This document shows, piece by piece, positions 16,557-26,222 of a stretch of DNA of 64,000 nt. The notes below the pieces were generated by a model, which searched no databases, was not told the origin of the DNA, and saw nothing but the letters and a program-made list of their open reading frames with translations. This DNA is from Clostridiales bacterium (GTDB taxonomy: Bacteria; Bacillota; Clostridia; Christensenellales; Aristaeellaceae), in the NCBI GenBank assembly GCA_015056365.1, contig SVGM01000004.1, forward strand, positions 117,783 through 181,782, written 5' to 3'. Made by a program: the position numbers and the translations under genes. Position 1 is the first letter of the stretch. Each line of letters begins with the position of its first letter.

Positions 16557-17288
16557 ATGTCAAAGCCGCTGATCGGTATTTCCGGAAGCCTGAACGATGC
16601 AGAAAAGCAGGTTTTTCTTGTCAGAGCCTATATGCAGGCCATTTTGGGCGCAGGCGGCATTCCTGTGCTTCTAAGCCCCGAGATGACCGGCGAAACCCTA
16701 TCCGAATGCCTGGATAGGCTGGATGGGCTCATGCTCGCAGGCGGCGGGGACGTGGTTCCGGAGCGATACGGGCAGAGTGCCATTCCCGAGCTGGGCGAAA
16801 CCACGCCGCTCCGTGACACATTTGAACTGAGTATCCTGCCCATGGCCATAGACCGCGCCATACCGGTGCTTGGGATCTGTCGCGGCATACAGGTGCTGAA
16901 TGTTGCTCTCGGCGGAACGCTGTATCAGGATCTGGCCACGCAGCACCCTGCAAAGACCTGCGGACTGCTGCCGCATCAGCAGACTCAGCCCTACGAAACC
17001 CCCACCCACGGCGTCCAGGTGGAAGCGGATTCCCTACTGTGCCGGCTGCTTGATTCCCAGCACTGCCTGGTTAACTCCATGCACCATCAAGCGGCAGACA
17101 CAGTGGCGCCGGCACTGCGCATTGTTGCCCGGGCAGAGGACGGCGTCATCGAAGGACTCGAGCACCCCGGACTCCCCTTTTTTGTCGGGGTACAATGGCA
17201 TCCTGAACGCCTGGACGATACTGCCTCCAAAGGCCTGTTCAGCGGCTTTGTTCAGGCAGCAAAAGCCCACAGGAGGGAAAAGGCATGA
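16557..17288 (+). CDS. Gamma-glutamyl-gamma-aminobutyrate hydrolase-like protein (peptidase C26)
   Basis: A 243-residue class I glutamine amidotransferase-fold hydrolase like PuuD, which cleaves gamma-glutamyl bonds. The nucleophilic Cys sits in LGICRGIQVLN about residue 105, and the catalytic His-Glu in VGVQWHPE about residue 218; LMLAGGGDVVPERYG is the typical oxyanion region. ATG 16557 follows GGGAGG; the longer frame to 16443 lacks such support. The next gene, a PPC-domain protein, starts within its last codons (ATGA overlap), so they are translationally coupled. No other putrescine pathway gene is nearby, so the substrate is open. Confidence 0.92.
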   Translation: MSKPLIGISGSLNDAEKQVFLVRAYMQAILGAGGIPVLLSPEMTGETLSECLDRLDGLMLAGGGDVVPERYGQSAIPELGETTPLRDTFELSILPMAIDRAIPVLGICRGIQVLNVALGGTLYQDLATQHPAKTCGLLPHQQTQPYETPTHGVQVEADSLLCRLLDSQHCLVNSMHHQAADTVAPALRIVARAEDGVIEGLEHPGLPFFVGVQWHPERLDDTASKGLFSGFVQAAKAHRREKA

Positions 17289-17701
17289 AGCAGCACATCT
17301 TTCGCTTGACACGCGGCGCCGATTTGTATGACAGCATCGCCGGCTATTGCAAAGCAAACCATATCCGCGCCGGATATGCAGCCTGCTGCGTGGGCTGTGT
17401 CACAAAAGCCCGCGTACGCACCGCTGACGGCGTTACCTTGCGCACCCTCGAAGAACATCTGGAAATCGTCAGCCTCACCGGCACCGTATCGGAAAAGCGT
17501 TGCCATCTGCACATCGCTTTCAGCCGGGAGGATCTGAGCGTTATCGGAGGCCACCTGACCTCCGGCTGCGTGGTGAACACCACGGCCGAAGTGGTTCTGT
17601 GCGAGCTTGAAGACGTTGGTTTCGATAAAGTGTTTGATCCGCAGACCGGTTATCACGAACTGGACATTGTATTCCTCCCCGCTGGGGCTGAAGCTCATTA
17701 A
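17285..17701 (+). CDS. PPC/DUF296 domain protein
   Basis: A 138-residue single PPC (plants and prokaryotes conserved, DUF296) domain, a trimeric fold found alone in bacteria and on AT-hook proteins in plants. The conserved metal-site pattern is visible as CHLHIAFS and VIGGHLTSG, with the closing strand TTAEVVLCELEDVGF. The bacterial role is poorly known. The four-base overlap with the amidotransferase-like gene makes them one unit and suggests a shared small-molecule pathway. Confidence 0.88.
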   Translation: MKQHIFRLTRGADLYDSIAGYCKANHIRAGYAACCVGCVTKARVRTADGVTLRTLEEHLEIVSLTGTVSEKRCHLHIAFSREDLSVIGGHLTSGCVVNTTAEVVLCELEDVGFDKVFDPQTGYHELDIVFLPAGAEAH

Positions 17702-17735
17702 AACAAAGAATTTTATCTGGTCATCCTTGCACCAA

Positions 17736-17769
17736 AGGAAAAGCTATGCCGGTTGGCATAGCTTTTCCT
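17736..17769. terminator. Bidirectional terminator between converging genes
   Basis: Fifteen-base perfect arms AGGAAAAGCTATGCC / GGCATAGCTTTTCCT around GGTT, between the plus-strand PPC gene and the minus-strand EamA gene. Confidence 0.85.
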
Positions 17770-17799
17770 GCTTTCTGGCAGCGCGTACAGAGCTTTGTT

Positions 17800-18705
17800 T
17801 CATCTTTTCTTGGACTCGGACCGTCGTGCGGGCCATTCCACTTCGCTGAGGATGGCGGCGCCCAGCACCAGCACAGCGCCAATTGCGCCTGCAAGGGTCA
17901 TCCGTTCGCCAAGAAGCAGCGCAGACAGCAAAATAGCCACCACCGGATCCAGATAGCTTAGCAATGCAGCTGTCTGGGCCTTCATTTCGCTCACCGAGCC
18001 AAAATACAGCGCGTAGGCAACGCCAGTATGCACCACGCCCACCAGCAGCAGGCAGATGATGGTCAACCCGGACCACGCCTGCCCTGCCACCTGCTCCGTC
18101 AGAAGCGTATAGGGCAGAATCACCGCAGCCGCCGTGCCCAGCTGGACGATGGTTTTGTCATATGCGGAAATGCCGCTGATCTTCTTATTCATCAGCACCA
18201 CACACGCGTAGAGTACCGCTGCACCCAGTCCAAGCAGAATCCCTGTAATCTCTGCTTTGCCGACGCCGCTGATGTTTGTCACGCCAGAAACCAGTACCAT
18301 TCCCAAAAACGCTACGGCAACACAGACAATCTTCACCGGCGTCAATGATTCCCGGAACAGAATCGGCGAGACCAGAATCACAAGGATCGGCGCCATGTAA
18401 TAGCAAAGCGTCGCCACCGCGACAGAGGTATAGCGATAGGCTTCAAACAGCAGGATCCAGTTAAATCCAAGAAAAATGCCGGACAGGAACAATTTCAGGC
18501 CATTTTTACGGATATCGGCAAAAGAAATACGAATGCCGCGAACACGGGTATACGCCAGCAAAAACAGCATGCCAATCAAGCCCCGGGCAAAGGCGATCAT
18601 CCCGGAAGGTAATGGAATATACCGGCGGAAAATGCCGATCGTGCCGAAGATGATCATGGAAAGAATAAAGGCATAGTTGGCTTTCTTCGTCTTTTCGGTG
18701 GTCAT
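17800..18705 (-). CDS. EamA family (drug/metabolite transporter) membrane protein
   Basis: A 301-residue protein with ten predicted transmembrane helices built from two EamA repeats (about 8-145 and 155-290). Repeat signatures include RGLIGMLFLLAYTRVRG, GFNWILLFEAYRYTSVAVA and, in the second half, YLDPVVAILLSALLLGE. The family exports or imports metabolites such as amino acids, purines or sugars; the substrate cannot be read here. It is divergent from the AraC gene, with about 190 bases between them. Confidence 0.92.
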   Translation of the reverse strand: MTTEKTKKANYAFILSMIIFGTIGIFRRYIPLPSGMIAFARGLIGMLFLLAYTRVRGIRISFADIRKNGLKLFLSGIFLGFNWILLFEAYRYTSVAVATLCYYMAPILVILVSPILFRESLTPVKIVCVAVAFLGMVLVSGVTNISGVGKAEITGILLGLGAAVLYACVVLMNKKISGISAYDKTIVQLGTAAAVILPYTLLTEQVAGQAWSGLTIICLLLVGVVHTGVAYALYFGSVSEMKAQTAALLSYLDPVVAILLSALLLGERMTLAGAIGAVLVLGAAILSEVEWPARRSESKKR

Positions 18706-18808
18706 TTTGTATCCTTTCTCCCGTCGGAAGCGTTTTTTCTAATCCATTATAGGGCCAGCAGCAAACACAGGCTGTGCAAAAATTGTCATACCATGACCCA
18801 AATATTGC

Positions 18809-18837
18809 TTGATACACAAAGAAAACCATGTTAGAAT
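18809..18837 (+). promoter_or_regulatory. Promoter of the AraC regulator at 18893
   Basis: TTGATA (18809-18814), a 17-base spacer and TAGAAT (18832-18837). A small dyad GTCAT-ACC-ATGAC (about 18785-18797) lies just upstream. Confidence 0.65.
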
Positions 18838-18892
18838 AGAAAAAAGTGATGCAGTACAACCCAAAAGTGCAATGCTCCCGGAGGATACAGGG

Positions 18893-19816
18893 ATGAAAAA
18901 ACAACATTTGGTGACTCCGCAGAACCGGAGCCTTTTTGACCGAGGGTACCGGGTGATGCAGGGAGAACAGGAATTTGTGACATATCAGGATGGGACGTCG
19001 TTCCGCGTATGGTACATGACGGAGCCCGATCATTACAGCAGGCATTATCATGCCGCCGTGGAAGTGGTTCTTCCCCATCTGGGCGAATGCCGCTATATAG
19101 TAGAAGGAACGCAATATGTGGTCAAAAGCACGGAATGCCTGTTCATTCCCGCTGGCAAGATGCATTCCATGGATATGCCCGAAGGCGGCGTGCGTAATTT
19201 GATTTTGTTTGATATAGAGTGTCTCTCCGGTATACGCGGTTTTTCCTCTGTCGAAACTCTGCTGAATCAAACGCTGTATCTCACCGGGGAGGACCCGGTT
19301 ACCGGAGAAGTACGCAAACGGCTGTTTATGCTGCTGGAGGAATATTACAGCGGCAGTCCATTGACCAATCTTGCCTGTTACAGCAAACTGCTGGATATTC
19401 TCGTACTCATCGGCAACCACTGTCTGCCCGATCAAAAAAGCGGCGCAAGCGAAGGCTTGGCTACGCTGCAGGCCAGCGGCTGGGAGGCGGTCGACCGCGC
19501 GGTGGCTTATGTTTCCAAGCACTACACAGAAGAGATCTCGCTGGACCAAATCTCTGAGATCGCGGGCTTTTCCAAGTTTCACTTTGCCCGTATCTTCAAG
19601 CGTCATACCAACATGACCTTTCTACAGTTTCTGATACACAAGCGGATCTCCGTCGCCTCTCACCTGCTGTGCAACACAGATCTGCCGGTGGTGCAGGTGG
19701 CGCTACAGTCGGGATTCAGCAGCCTGTCCACGTTCAACCGTTCCTTCAAAAACACGCATGGCTGTACACCCACCGAGTACCGCATCCTTTATGAAAAAGA
19801 AAAAGCGGACGAGTAA
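18893..19816 (+). CDS. AraC family regulator with cupin sensor
   Basis: A 307-residue regulator. The N-terminal part (about 40-130) is a cupin-type sugar sensor (HYSRHYHAAVEVVLPHLGECRYIVEG; CLFIPAGKMHSMDM). The C-terminal 100 residues are the double helix-turn-helix: ISLDQISEIAGFSKFHFARIFK and PVVQVALQSGFSSLSTFNRSFK. ATG 18893 is chosen for GGAGG eight bases upstream. It lies 36 bases before the GH95 fucosidase gene in the same direction, so it probably controls that gene and the ABC importer downstream. Confidence 0.94.
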   Translation: MKKQHLVTPQNRSLFDRGYRVMQGEQEFVTYQDGTSFRVWYMTEPDHYSRHYHAAVEVVLPHLGECRYIVEGTQYVVKSTECLFIPAGKMHSMDMPEGGVRNLILFDIECLSGIRGFSSVETLLNQTLYLTGEDPVTGEVRKRLFMLLEEYYSGSPLTNLACYSKLLDILVLIGNHCLPDQKSGASEGLATLQASGWEAVDRAVAYVSKHYTEEISLDQISEIAGFSKFHFARIFKRHTNMTFLQFLIHKRISVASHLLCNTDLPVVQVALQSGFSSLSTFNRSFKNTHGCTPTEYRILYEKEKADE

Positions 19817-19852
19817 CCAGCGTTTGGTTGCTATCAATAAGGAGGGATCCCA

Positions 19853-22201
19853 ATGCATCAGATGATTTATCATCGTCCGGCCGACCTGTGGGCCAATGCG
19901 CTGCCCATGGGTAACGGACGGCTGGGCGCCATGGTTTACGGCCACACCGCAGTGGAGCGTATCCAGCTCAACGAAGACAGCCTGTGGTACGGCAAGGCAA
20001 TGGACCGCAACAATCCCAGAATGCGCGAAGCCCTCGGTCAGATCCGTGAATATGTCTTCAGCGGCAAGATCCGCGAGGCTGAGGATCTGATTCAGCGCTA
20101 TATGCTCGGCGCGCCTTACTCCATGCGGCATTACGAGTCGCTGGGCGAGCTGAACATCGCCGTCAACACCCTCTCTCCCTTCTCGGCCGGCTGGGTGCCC
20201 AACAGTCAGGGCGCGCAGGATTATCGGCAGGAGCTGGATCTGATGCGCGGCGTTCACACCCTGAGCTGGACCAAGGACGGGGTCGCCTACCATCGGGAAC
20301 TGTTCATCAGTCAGCCGGATCAGGTGCTCTGCATCCGCTACCGCGCCAATCAGCCAGGTGCGATGAGTCTGCACGCCCGGCTGGAACGGGCCATCATCTT
20401 CGAGGGGATGGTGCCGGATCCAAGGCGTCCCGGTGAGATGATCCGTGCAGGCGGATGGGGCAGTATGTTCTACGACGAGAATCATACTTTAGATGCCTCC
20501 ACTCTTCTCACCTGCGGAAACGCAGGCGGAACCAAATTCGCCGAAGCGCTACGGATGACCAGCGACGGCGTGATGAGCGATCCCTACACCCAGCTGTATA
20601 CCGAGGGCGCAGCCTGCGTCTGCCTTTACCTGGCGGCTGCCACCGACAACCGGGAAAGCGATCCCCAGCAGGCGGTTCTCGACCGTGTGGAGCGTGCGGC
20701 TAACCTCGGGTTTGACGCTTTGCTGCAGCGCCATACAGCAGACTTTGAACCGCTGATGCGGCGCTGTACGCTCCAATTGGAGGACGCCAGCGAACAGGAC
20801 GTCCACCAGCGGATCGCAGCGGTAAAGGCAGGAGCCGAGGATCCCGGGCTGGCTGCGCTCTACTTTACCTTCGGCCGCTATCTGATGGTATCCAGCGCAA
20901 GGGAAAACTCCGCTGCCACGAACCTGCAGGGGATCTGGTGCAAGGAATTTGCGCCCATGTGGGACAGCAAATATACCACCAACATCAACATCCAGATGAA
21001 CTACTGGCCTGCTGAGGTCTGCAATCTCAGCGAGCTTCACCACTCCTTATTCTCGCTGATCAAAACGGTATGTCAGCGCGGAAAGGACACCGCCCGGATC
21101 ATGTACGGAATGCGCGGCTCGGTCTGTCACCACAACACCGACTTTTACGGCGACTGCGCGCCGCAGGATCAGTACATGGCCTCCACCAGCTGGACGGGCG
21201 GCGGCGCATGGATGGCGCTGCATCTGTGGGATCATTATCAATTCACCAACGATCTGGATTTCCTGGCGCAGTGGCGGCCCGTGATGCGCGAATTCGCTCT
21301 GTTCTTCCTGGATTTCCTCACCCCGGATCCCCAGGGAAGGCTGGTCACCTGTCCCTCCATTTCGCCCGAAAACCGCTACATCCTGCCTGATGGTTATGAC
21401 TCCCCCATCTGCGCCGGACCGGCCATGGACAACCAGATCCTGCGGGATCTGTTCAACGCCTGCATCGAATCCGACCGCCTGCTTGGCACGGAAGATGAAC
21501 TGACGCAGGCCTTCCGTGAGGCGGTTGAAAAGCTACCCAAAGATGCCGTCGGTTCTCAGGGACAGCTGCTGGAGTGGCTGGAGGAGCTGCCGGAGAAGAT
21601 GCCCGGCATGAGCCATATTTCGCATTTGTATGCCGCCTACCCCAGCCAGCAGATCAACTGGCTGGATACACCCGATCTGCACAAGGCTGTCGCGCGGTCG
21701 CTGGAAATACGCGTTGCCAACGGTGCAGATCCCGGCGCATGGCCGCTGGCATGGCGCATGTGCCAGTATGCACGGCTGCTGGACGCCGAGAAGACCGGCA
21801 AGGCCATCTCACAAATGATCGGGCAGGCAACCGAAAGCTTCCTTAATGGTATGGAAGTATTCCAGATCGACGGCAATCTGGGCGCAACGGCTGGCATCGC
21901 CGAAGCGCTGCTGCAGAGCCACACAGGGCTGATCCATTTGCTGCCCGCGCTCCCGCCTCAGTGGCGCAGCGGTTCTGTGCAGGGACTGGTAGCCCGCGGA
22001 GGCATGAAGGTGGACATGCGATGGACGGAAGGCCAGCTTACCGAAGCGGTTCTCCATCCCGGACGCAGCGCTGCGGTGGAAGTAAAGGCCGATGTACCGC
22101 ACCGCCTGACGTGCGACGGTCAGGACGTTCCGTTTACCGTCACAGAGCACGGCATCCGTTTCATCGCAGAAAAGGACAAAACATATCGGTGGCGTCGATG
22201 A
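19853..22201 (+). CDS. Glycoside hydrolase family 95 (alpha-L-fucosidase type)
   Basis: A 782-residue GH95 enzyme, expected to remove alpha-1,2-linked L-fucose (some members act on L-galactose) by inversion. The N-terminal beta domain begins [18 protein letters not shown]. In the (alpha/alpha)6 barrel the family's catalytic set is present: [10 protein letters not shown] (Asn pair), SPENRY (general acid Glu) and FQIDGNLG (Asp). Length is usual. There is no signal peptide, so it works in the cytoplasm on imported oligosaccharides such as fucosylated xyloglucan or mucin fragments. AAGGAGG precedes the ATG. It follows the AraC gene and precedes the ABC importer. Confidence 0.95.
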   Translation: MHQMIYHRPADLWANALPMGNGRLGAMVYGHTAVERIQLNEDSLWYGKAMDRNNPRMREALGQIREYVFSGKIREAEDLIQRYMLGAPYSMRHYESLGELNIAVNTLSPFSAGWVPNSQGAQDYRQELDLMRGVHTLSWTKDGVAYHRELFISQPDQVLCIRYRANQPGAMSLHARLERAIIFEGMVPDPRRPGEMIRAGGWGSMFYDENHTLDASTLLTCGNAGGTKFAEALRMTSDGVMSDPYTQLYTEGAACVCLYLAAATDNRESDPQQAVLDRVERAANLGFDALLQRHTADFEPLMRRCTLQLEDASEQDVHQRIAAVKAGAEDPGLAALYFTFGRYLMVSSARENSAATNLQGIWCKEFAPMWDSKYTTNINIQMNYWPAEVCNLSELHHSLFSLIKTVCQRGKDTARIMYGMRGSVCHHNTDFYGDCAPQDQYMASTSWTGGGAWMALHLWDHYQFTNDLDFLAQWRPVMREFALFFLDFLTPDPQGRLVTCPSISPENRYILPDGYDSPICAGPAMDNQILRDLFNACIESDRLLGTEDELTQAFREAVEKLPKDAVGSQGQLLEWLEELPEKMPGMSHISHLYAAYPSQQINWLDTPDLHKAVARSLEIRVANGADPGAWPLAWRMCQYARLLDAEKTGKAISQMIGQATESFLNGMEVFQIDGNLGATAGIAEALLQSHTGLIHLLPALPPQWRSGSVQGLVARGGMKVDMRWTEGQLTEAVLHPGRSAAVEVKADVPHRLTCDGQDVPFTVTEHGIRFIAEKDKTYRWRR

Positions 22202-22516
22202 ACCCATTCGGATAAAAATGTCCTCTCCGCATATACAGGCGGCTTAAAATCCTTGTTTTTCAGAGGATAGATTCCGTACAGTTACAGGATTGATCGGTTG
22301 ACAGCGTTACGTCCCTTTCCTTTTTGTCCTTTTTGGATTCAATTCGGATATTTTTGTCCAAAACTTCGCCATAAATGGCATTGCCGTACTGTTGTGTATC
22401 TTCTATAATAAATCTATTGATTCATCGTTTCGTGTGCACAAATTGCTGTTTAGGTTCTACGTATGAAATAAACAGCGCCGTTACATCCAAATCCCATTAA
22501 GGCAGGAGGTATGTAT
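22202..22516 (+). promoter_or_regulatory. Regulatory region of the ABC importer operon
   Basis: 315 bases without a gene. It contains a good promoter, TTGCCG (22381-22386), 17 bases, TATAAT (22404-22409). Upstream lie two exact TTTTTGTCC direct repeats exactly 30 bases apart (22321-22329 and 22351-22359), and an inverted repeat TTTTGGA / TCCAAAA (22331-22363) that overlaps the second repeat. This is the sort of site an AraC-type activator would use. A leader of about 100 bases follows. Confidence 0.65.
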
Positions 22517-23434
22517 ATGCAGATTAACAGGCGAAAGCTACGCTCATACAAAGAATTCCTGTTAATTCTCCCCTTCCTGGCAGTCGTTGCCATCTTCTCC
22601 TACTTCCCTCTGTACGGCTGGATTTACGCGTTCCACGACTACCGTCCGCCGTTCCCCATCAGCAACGAAACCTTCGTGGGTTTGAAGTGGTTCCAGACCA
22701 TTATCTCCAACCCTACCCGAACCAAGAACATTCTCCGCGTGCTGCGAAACACCTTCGCGATGAGCGGCATTTCGCTGGCGTTCTCCTGGTTCCCCATGGT
22801 GTTCGCTATCTTCCTCAATGAGATCAAGTGCGCGCCTTATAAGAAATTCGTGCAGACCGTCACGACGCTTCCCAACTTCATCAGCTGGGTTCTGGTGTAT
22901 TCCATCGCCTTCAACCTGTTCGGTTCCTTCGGCGCAGTCAATACCGTGCTGCAGAACATGGGCATCATTGACACGCCGATTGCCTTCATGAAATCCAGCG
23001 ACCACGTCTGGTTCACCCAGTGGCTGTGGCTGACCTGGAAAAACGCAGGCTGGGCAGCCATCATGTACCTTGCCGCCATCACCGGCATTGACGAAGAAAT
23101 GATGGAAGCTGCCCGTGTAGACGGCGCAACCCGCATGAAGATCATCTGGCACATCACCATTCCCTGCATCCTGCCCACCTACTTCGTCATCGTTATGCTG
23201 AACCTGGCCAACTTCCTTTCCAACGGTATGGAACAGTACTACGTATTCCAGAACGCCTTCAACTCCAAGTACATTGAGGTGCTGGATCTCTACGTGTACA
23301 ACATGGCCACAAGCAGTACGGGCGCATATCCGCTGTCCACTGCCATCAGCATTCTTAAGAGCGTCGTCAGCGTAGTGCTGCTGGTGGTATCCAACACCGC
23401 ATCCAAGCTGATCCGCGGCGAAGGCTTCATTTGA
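22517..23434 (+). CDS. ABC sugar transporter permease (LplB type)
   Basis: A 305-residue inner-membrane permease of the carbohydrate uptake family 1 importers, with six helices. The ATPase-docking EAA loop is clear near residue 200: EAARVDGATRMKIIWHITIP. ATG 22517 is chosen because GGAGG is seven bases upstream, whereas ATG 22511 is too close to it. It pairs with the next permease and the 560-residue binding protein. This subtype (LplB/YtcP/LplA of B. subtilis) usually takes up plant oligosaccharides such as pectin fragments and borrows a shared MsmX-type ATPase. Confidence 0.94.
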   Translation: MQINRRKLRSYKEFLLILPFLAVVAIFSYFPLYGWIYAFHDYRPPFPISNETFVGLKWFQTIISNPTRTKNILRVLRNTFAMSGISLAFSWFPMVFAIFLNEIKCAPYKKFVQTVTTLPNFISWVLVYSIAFNLFGSFGAVNTVLQNMGIIDTPIAFMKSSDHVWFTQWLWLTWKNAGWAAIMYLAAITGIDEEMMEAARVDGATRMKIIWHITIPCILPTYFVIVMLNLANFLSNGMEQYYVFQNAFNSKYIEVLDLYVYNMATSSTGAYPLSTAISILKSVVSVVLLVVSNTASKLIRGEGFI

Positions 23435-23483
23435 TGCGGCAGCCTGCCCATTGTGCAACCAACACAGACAGGAGGGATTATCT

Positions 23484-24413
23484 ATGGTAGACGCCGTTAC
23501 AATCCGCAAAACGCGCATGAAACGTTCTTTCGGCGATAAACTGATTAGTGTGATCACCTATGTGGTCTACGCCATGTTCGCTTTCGTTTGCATCTATCCG
23601 TTCTACTATATCTTCATCAACTCCATCAGCGCCAACAACCTCAGCGAGCGCGGTAAGGTTATCTTTTACCCGATGGAGGTCCATTTCAAGAATTACACCA
23701 CAGTAGCCAAGATTCCCGGTCTGCTGGACGCAGCGAAGATCTCGGTTCTCAGAACGGTGGTCGGCACCATCTTCACGGTCATCGTAGCCGCTTTCCTGGG
23801 GTATATGTTCACCCGTGAAACGCTGTGGAAGCGTAAGTTCTGGTACCGCTTCGTGGCTGCCACCATGTACTTCAACGCCGGCGTTATTCCGTGGTTCCTG
23901 ACCATGAAGGCCATGGGTCTGACCAACAATTTCTGGGGCTACATCTTCCCTATGATGATCCAGCCGTTCTACATCATCCTATGTAAAACGTTCTGTGAAT
24001 CGATACCCAAAGAGCTGGAGGACGCCGCAGATATTGACGGTGCCGGCACGCTGACCATCTTCTTCCGGATCATGCTGCCGGTTATCAAGCCCATTCTGGC
24101 CACCATCGCGGTATTCGCGGCGGTCAACCAGTGGAACTCTTTCCAGGACACCCTGCTGCTGGTGACTGATACCAAGCTCTACACCCTGCAGTACGTGCTG
24201 TATCAGTACATCAACCAGGCCAGCTCCCTCAAGGCGCTGGTGTCCAACAGCACCTCGGCCACGCAGCTGGCTGCCTCTCTGGCGCATGCCACCACGGCCA
24301 CTTCCATCCGTATGACGGTTACCATCGTGGTTGTTGTTCCCGTCATTCTGGTGTACCCGTTCTTCCAGCGCTTCTTCACCAAGGGCATCATGATCGGCGC
24401 TGTGAAGGGTTGA
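23484..24413 (+). CDS. ABC sugar transporter permease (YtcP type)
   Basis: A 309-residue second permease of the importer, six helices, with the EAA loop ELEDAADIDGAGTLTIFFRI about residue 175 and the typical late PVIKPILATIAVF and NQWNSFQDTLL segments. GGAGGG precedes ATG 23484. It is 49 bases after the first permease and 61 before the binding protein, in one operon. It forms the heterodimeric membrane channel with the first permease. No ATPase gene follows. Confidence 0.94.
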   Translation: MVDAVTIRKTRMKRSFGDKLISVITYVVYAMFAFVCIYPFYYIFINSISANNLSERGKVIFYPMEVHFKNYTTVAKIPGLLDAAKISVLRTVVGTIFTVIVAAFLGYMFTRETLWKRKFWYRFVAATMYFNAGVIPWFLTMKAMGLTNNFWGYIFPMMIQPFYIILCKTFCESIPKELEDAADIDGAGTLTIFFRIMLPVIKPILATIAVFAAVNQWNSFQDTLLLVTDTKLYTLQYVLYQYINQASSLKALVSNSTSATQLAASLAHATTATSIRMTVTIVVVVPVILVYPFFQRFFTKGIMIGAVKG

Positions 24414-24474
24414 TTTCCATTGTAGATGAAGGCACGTATGCAACGCCTTACATCATAAATTAAGGAGGGATACT

Positions 24475-26157
24475 ATGAAACGGTTTATCGCTTTGATGCT
24501 GACCCTGATCATGGTTCTGACCATGGGTATCAGCACCGGTTTGGCCGAGCAGGAAGTGCTCGTGCTGGACGTGTACGATGATGCTGCCAACTATCACGGT
24601 CTGCAGACCGGTTGGTTCGCTCAGGTGGTGAAGGAGCGCTTCAACATCGAGCTGAACATCATCGCTCCCCAGGTCGCTGGCGACGCTGTGTATCAGACCC
24701 GCGCGGCTGATGGCAACCTCGGCGACATCATCATCCTCGACAAGACCCGCTTCCAGGATTGTCTGGCTGCCGGCCTGATCAAGGACATCTCTGACAAGCT
24801 GCCCGAGTGCAGCAACATCATGGGCTTCAAGACCCAGATTGATTCTCTGAATCAGAGCCTCGGTTATGCTGAGGGCGTGTACTACGGCATTCCTAGTGAA
24901 ATGACCGACACCTCTCCCGTCAGCCTGACCGATGACGTGATCTACTCCTCCCCCATGCTCCGCTGGGACCAGTACAGCGCCGTTGGCCGCCCCGAAATGG
25001 CTGACCTGGATGGCATGCTGGACGCTCTGGCTCTGATCCACGAGCAGTTCCCCACCAACGAGAACGGCGACCCCGCCTATCCCTTCTCCCTGTGGGCTGA
25101 CTGGGACGGCAACGACAACATGATCGGCATCGCTAACGTTGTGCAGCTGACCACCTGGTACGGTGAAAAGATCAAGGGTTCTGCGATCCTGCAGCCCGAC
25201 AACACCTTCACCGAGATCTACAACAAGGAAAATTCCTACTACAAGCTGACCCGCTTCCTGAACAAGGCCAATCAGATGGGTCTGGTCGATCCTGAATCCG
25301 GCGAGCAGGATTGGAACGCCGCTTGCGCCAAGATCTCTAATGGCCAGGTCAACCTGATCTGGTACAGCTGGGCCACCGGTTTCTGGAACAGCCAGGAGCG
25401 CCTGGACAATGGCAGTGCCTTCATCTTCATCCCCGTGAAGGATCAGCTCTACTATGCTGACGCTGACGCCTACTTCGGCACCACCCGCGTGTTCGCCGTT
25501 GGTTCCAAGGTGGAAGGCGAAAAGTATGACCGCATCATGGAATTCCTCGACTGGTACGCCAGCCCCGAGGCTCTTGAGTTCCAGCATGCCGGCATCGAAG
25601 GCCTGACCTACACCAAGGACGAAGAAGGCAAGTTCGTGCCCTACATGGACAACGCTCTGATGGATAACCTGCCCGTGCCCGAGTACTATGGCGGCGGCGG
25701 CTATCAGGATGGCTTCAACGCTATCAACCAGTGGATCGGCAACGCCCTGAACACCAACCCCAACACCGGTGAAGGCTATGCTCAGAAGTTCTGGTCCGCT
25801 TACATCGCCAAGAACATGACTCCCATGAAGCAGGAGTGGATCGATCACTTCGGTGCCAACGATTCCGTTGACTACATGAAGAAGAATGGCGTCCTGCTGG
25901 CCAGCCCCAACGTGAGCGTGGCTCTGCAGACCGATACCAACGACATCGCCATGATCCGTGTTGACGTGAACAAGGTGCTGTGCGACTACACCTGGCAGCT
26001 CATCTTCTGCGCTGAAGAAGACTTCGACATTCTGTGGGATGCCATGGTCGAAGAAATGAACGGCTTCGGCTATCAGGAACTGTACGCCTTTGACTGCGCC
26101 AACTATCAGACCGAAGTTGACGCCAAGGTTGCTGCTGCTGACGCTCTGGCTGAATAA
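24475..26157 (+). CDS. Extracellular solute-binding protein of the importer
   Basis: A 560-residue large substrate-binding protein of the LplA/YtcQ type. Residues 1-25 are a signal peptide (KRFIALMLTLIMVLTMGISTGLA) with a likely signal peptidase I site after GLA. There is no lipobox Cys, unusual for a Gram-positive binding protein. The mature part shows the two-lobed pattern, including GIPSEMTD, ISNGQVNLIWYSWATGFW and a C-terminal region typical of the DUF3502-like extension. Codon use is strongly biased to a few codons, a sign of high expression. AAGGAGG precedes the ATG and a perfect terminator follows. Confidence 0.92.
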   Translation: MKRFIALMLTLIMVLTMGISTGLAEQEVLVLDVYDDAANYHGLQTGWFAQVVKERFNIELNIIAPQVAGDAVYQTRAADGNLGDIIILDKTRFQDCLAAGLIKDISDKLPECSNIMGFKTQIDSLNQSLGYAEGVYYGIPSEMTDTSPVSLTDDVIYSSPMLRWDQYSAVGRPEMADLDGMLDALALIHEQFPTNENGDPAYPFSLWADWDGNDNMIGIANVVQLTTWYGEKIKGSAILQPDNTFTEIYNKENSYYKLTRFLNKANQMGLVDPESGEQDWNAACAKISNGQVNLIWYSWATGFWNSQERLDNGSAFIFIPVKDQLYYADADAYFGTTRVFAVGSKVEGEKYDRIMEFLDWYASPEALEFQHAGIEGLTYTKDEEGKFVPYMDNALMDNLPVPEYYGGGGYQDGFNAINQWIGNALNTNPNTGEGYAQKFWSAYIAKNMTPMKQEWIDHFGANDSVDYMKKNGVLLASPNVSVALQTDTNDIAMIRVDVNKVLCDYTWQLIFCAEEDFDILWDAMVEEMNGFGYQELYAFDCANYQTEVDAKVAAADALAE

Positions 26158-26175
26158 TCTTCAAACTTAACCCTT

Positions 26176-26207
26176 GGGACGCCTCGTTCACGAGGCGTCC
26201 CTTTTTG
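26176..26207 (+). terminator. Strong terminator between binding-protein and beta-helix genes
   Basis: Perfect 11-base arms GGGACGCCTCG / CGAGGCGTCCC with a TTCA loop, then TTTTTG. The ribosome site of the next gene begins right after it, so it likely sets a high binding-protein to beta-helix ratio by partial readthrough. Confidence 0.92.
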
Positions 26208-26222
26208 AAAGGAACGGTTTTT

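Noticed and set aside
24460..25848. A 462-codon minus-strand frame opposite the binding-protein gene
   Set aside because: Shadow of a highly biased codon sequence; no start signal, and the plus-strand protein is clearly real.
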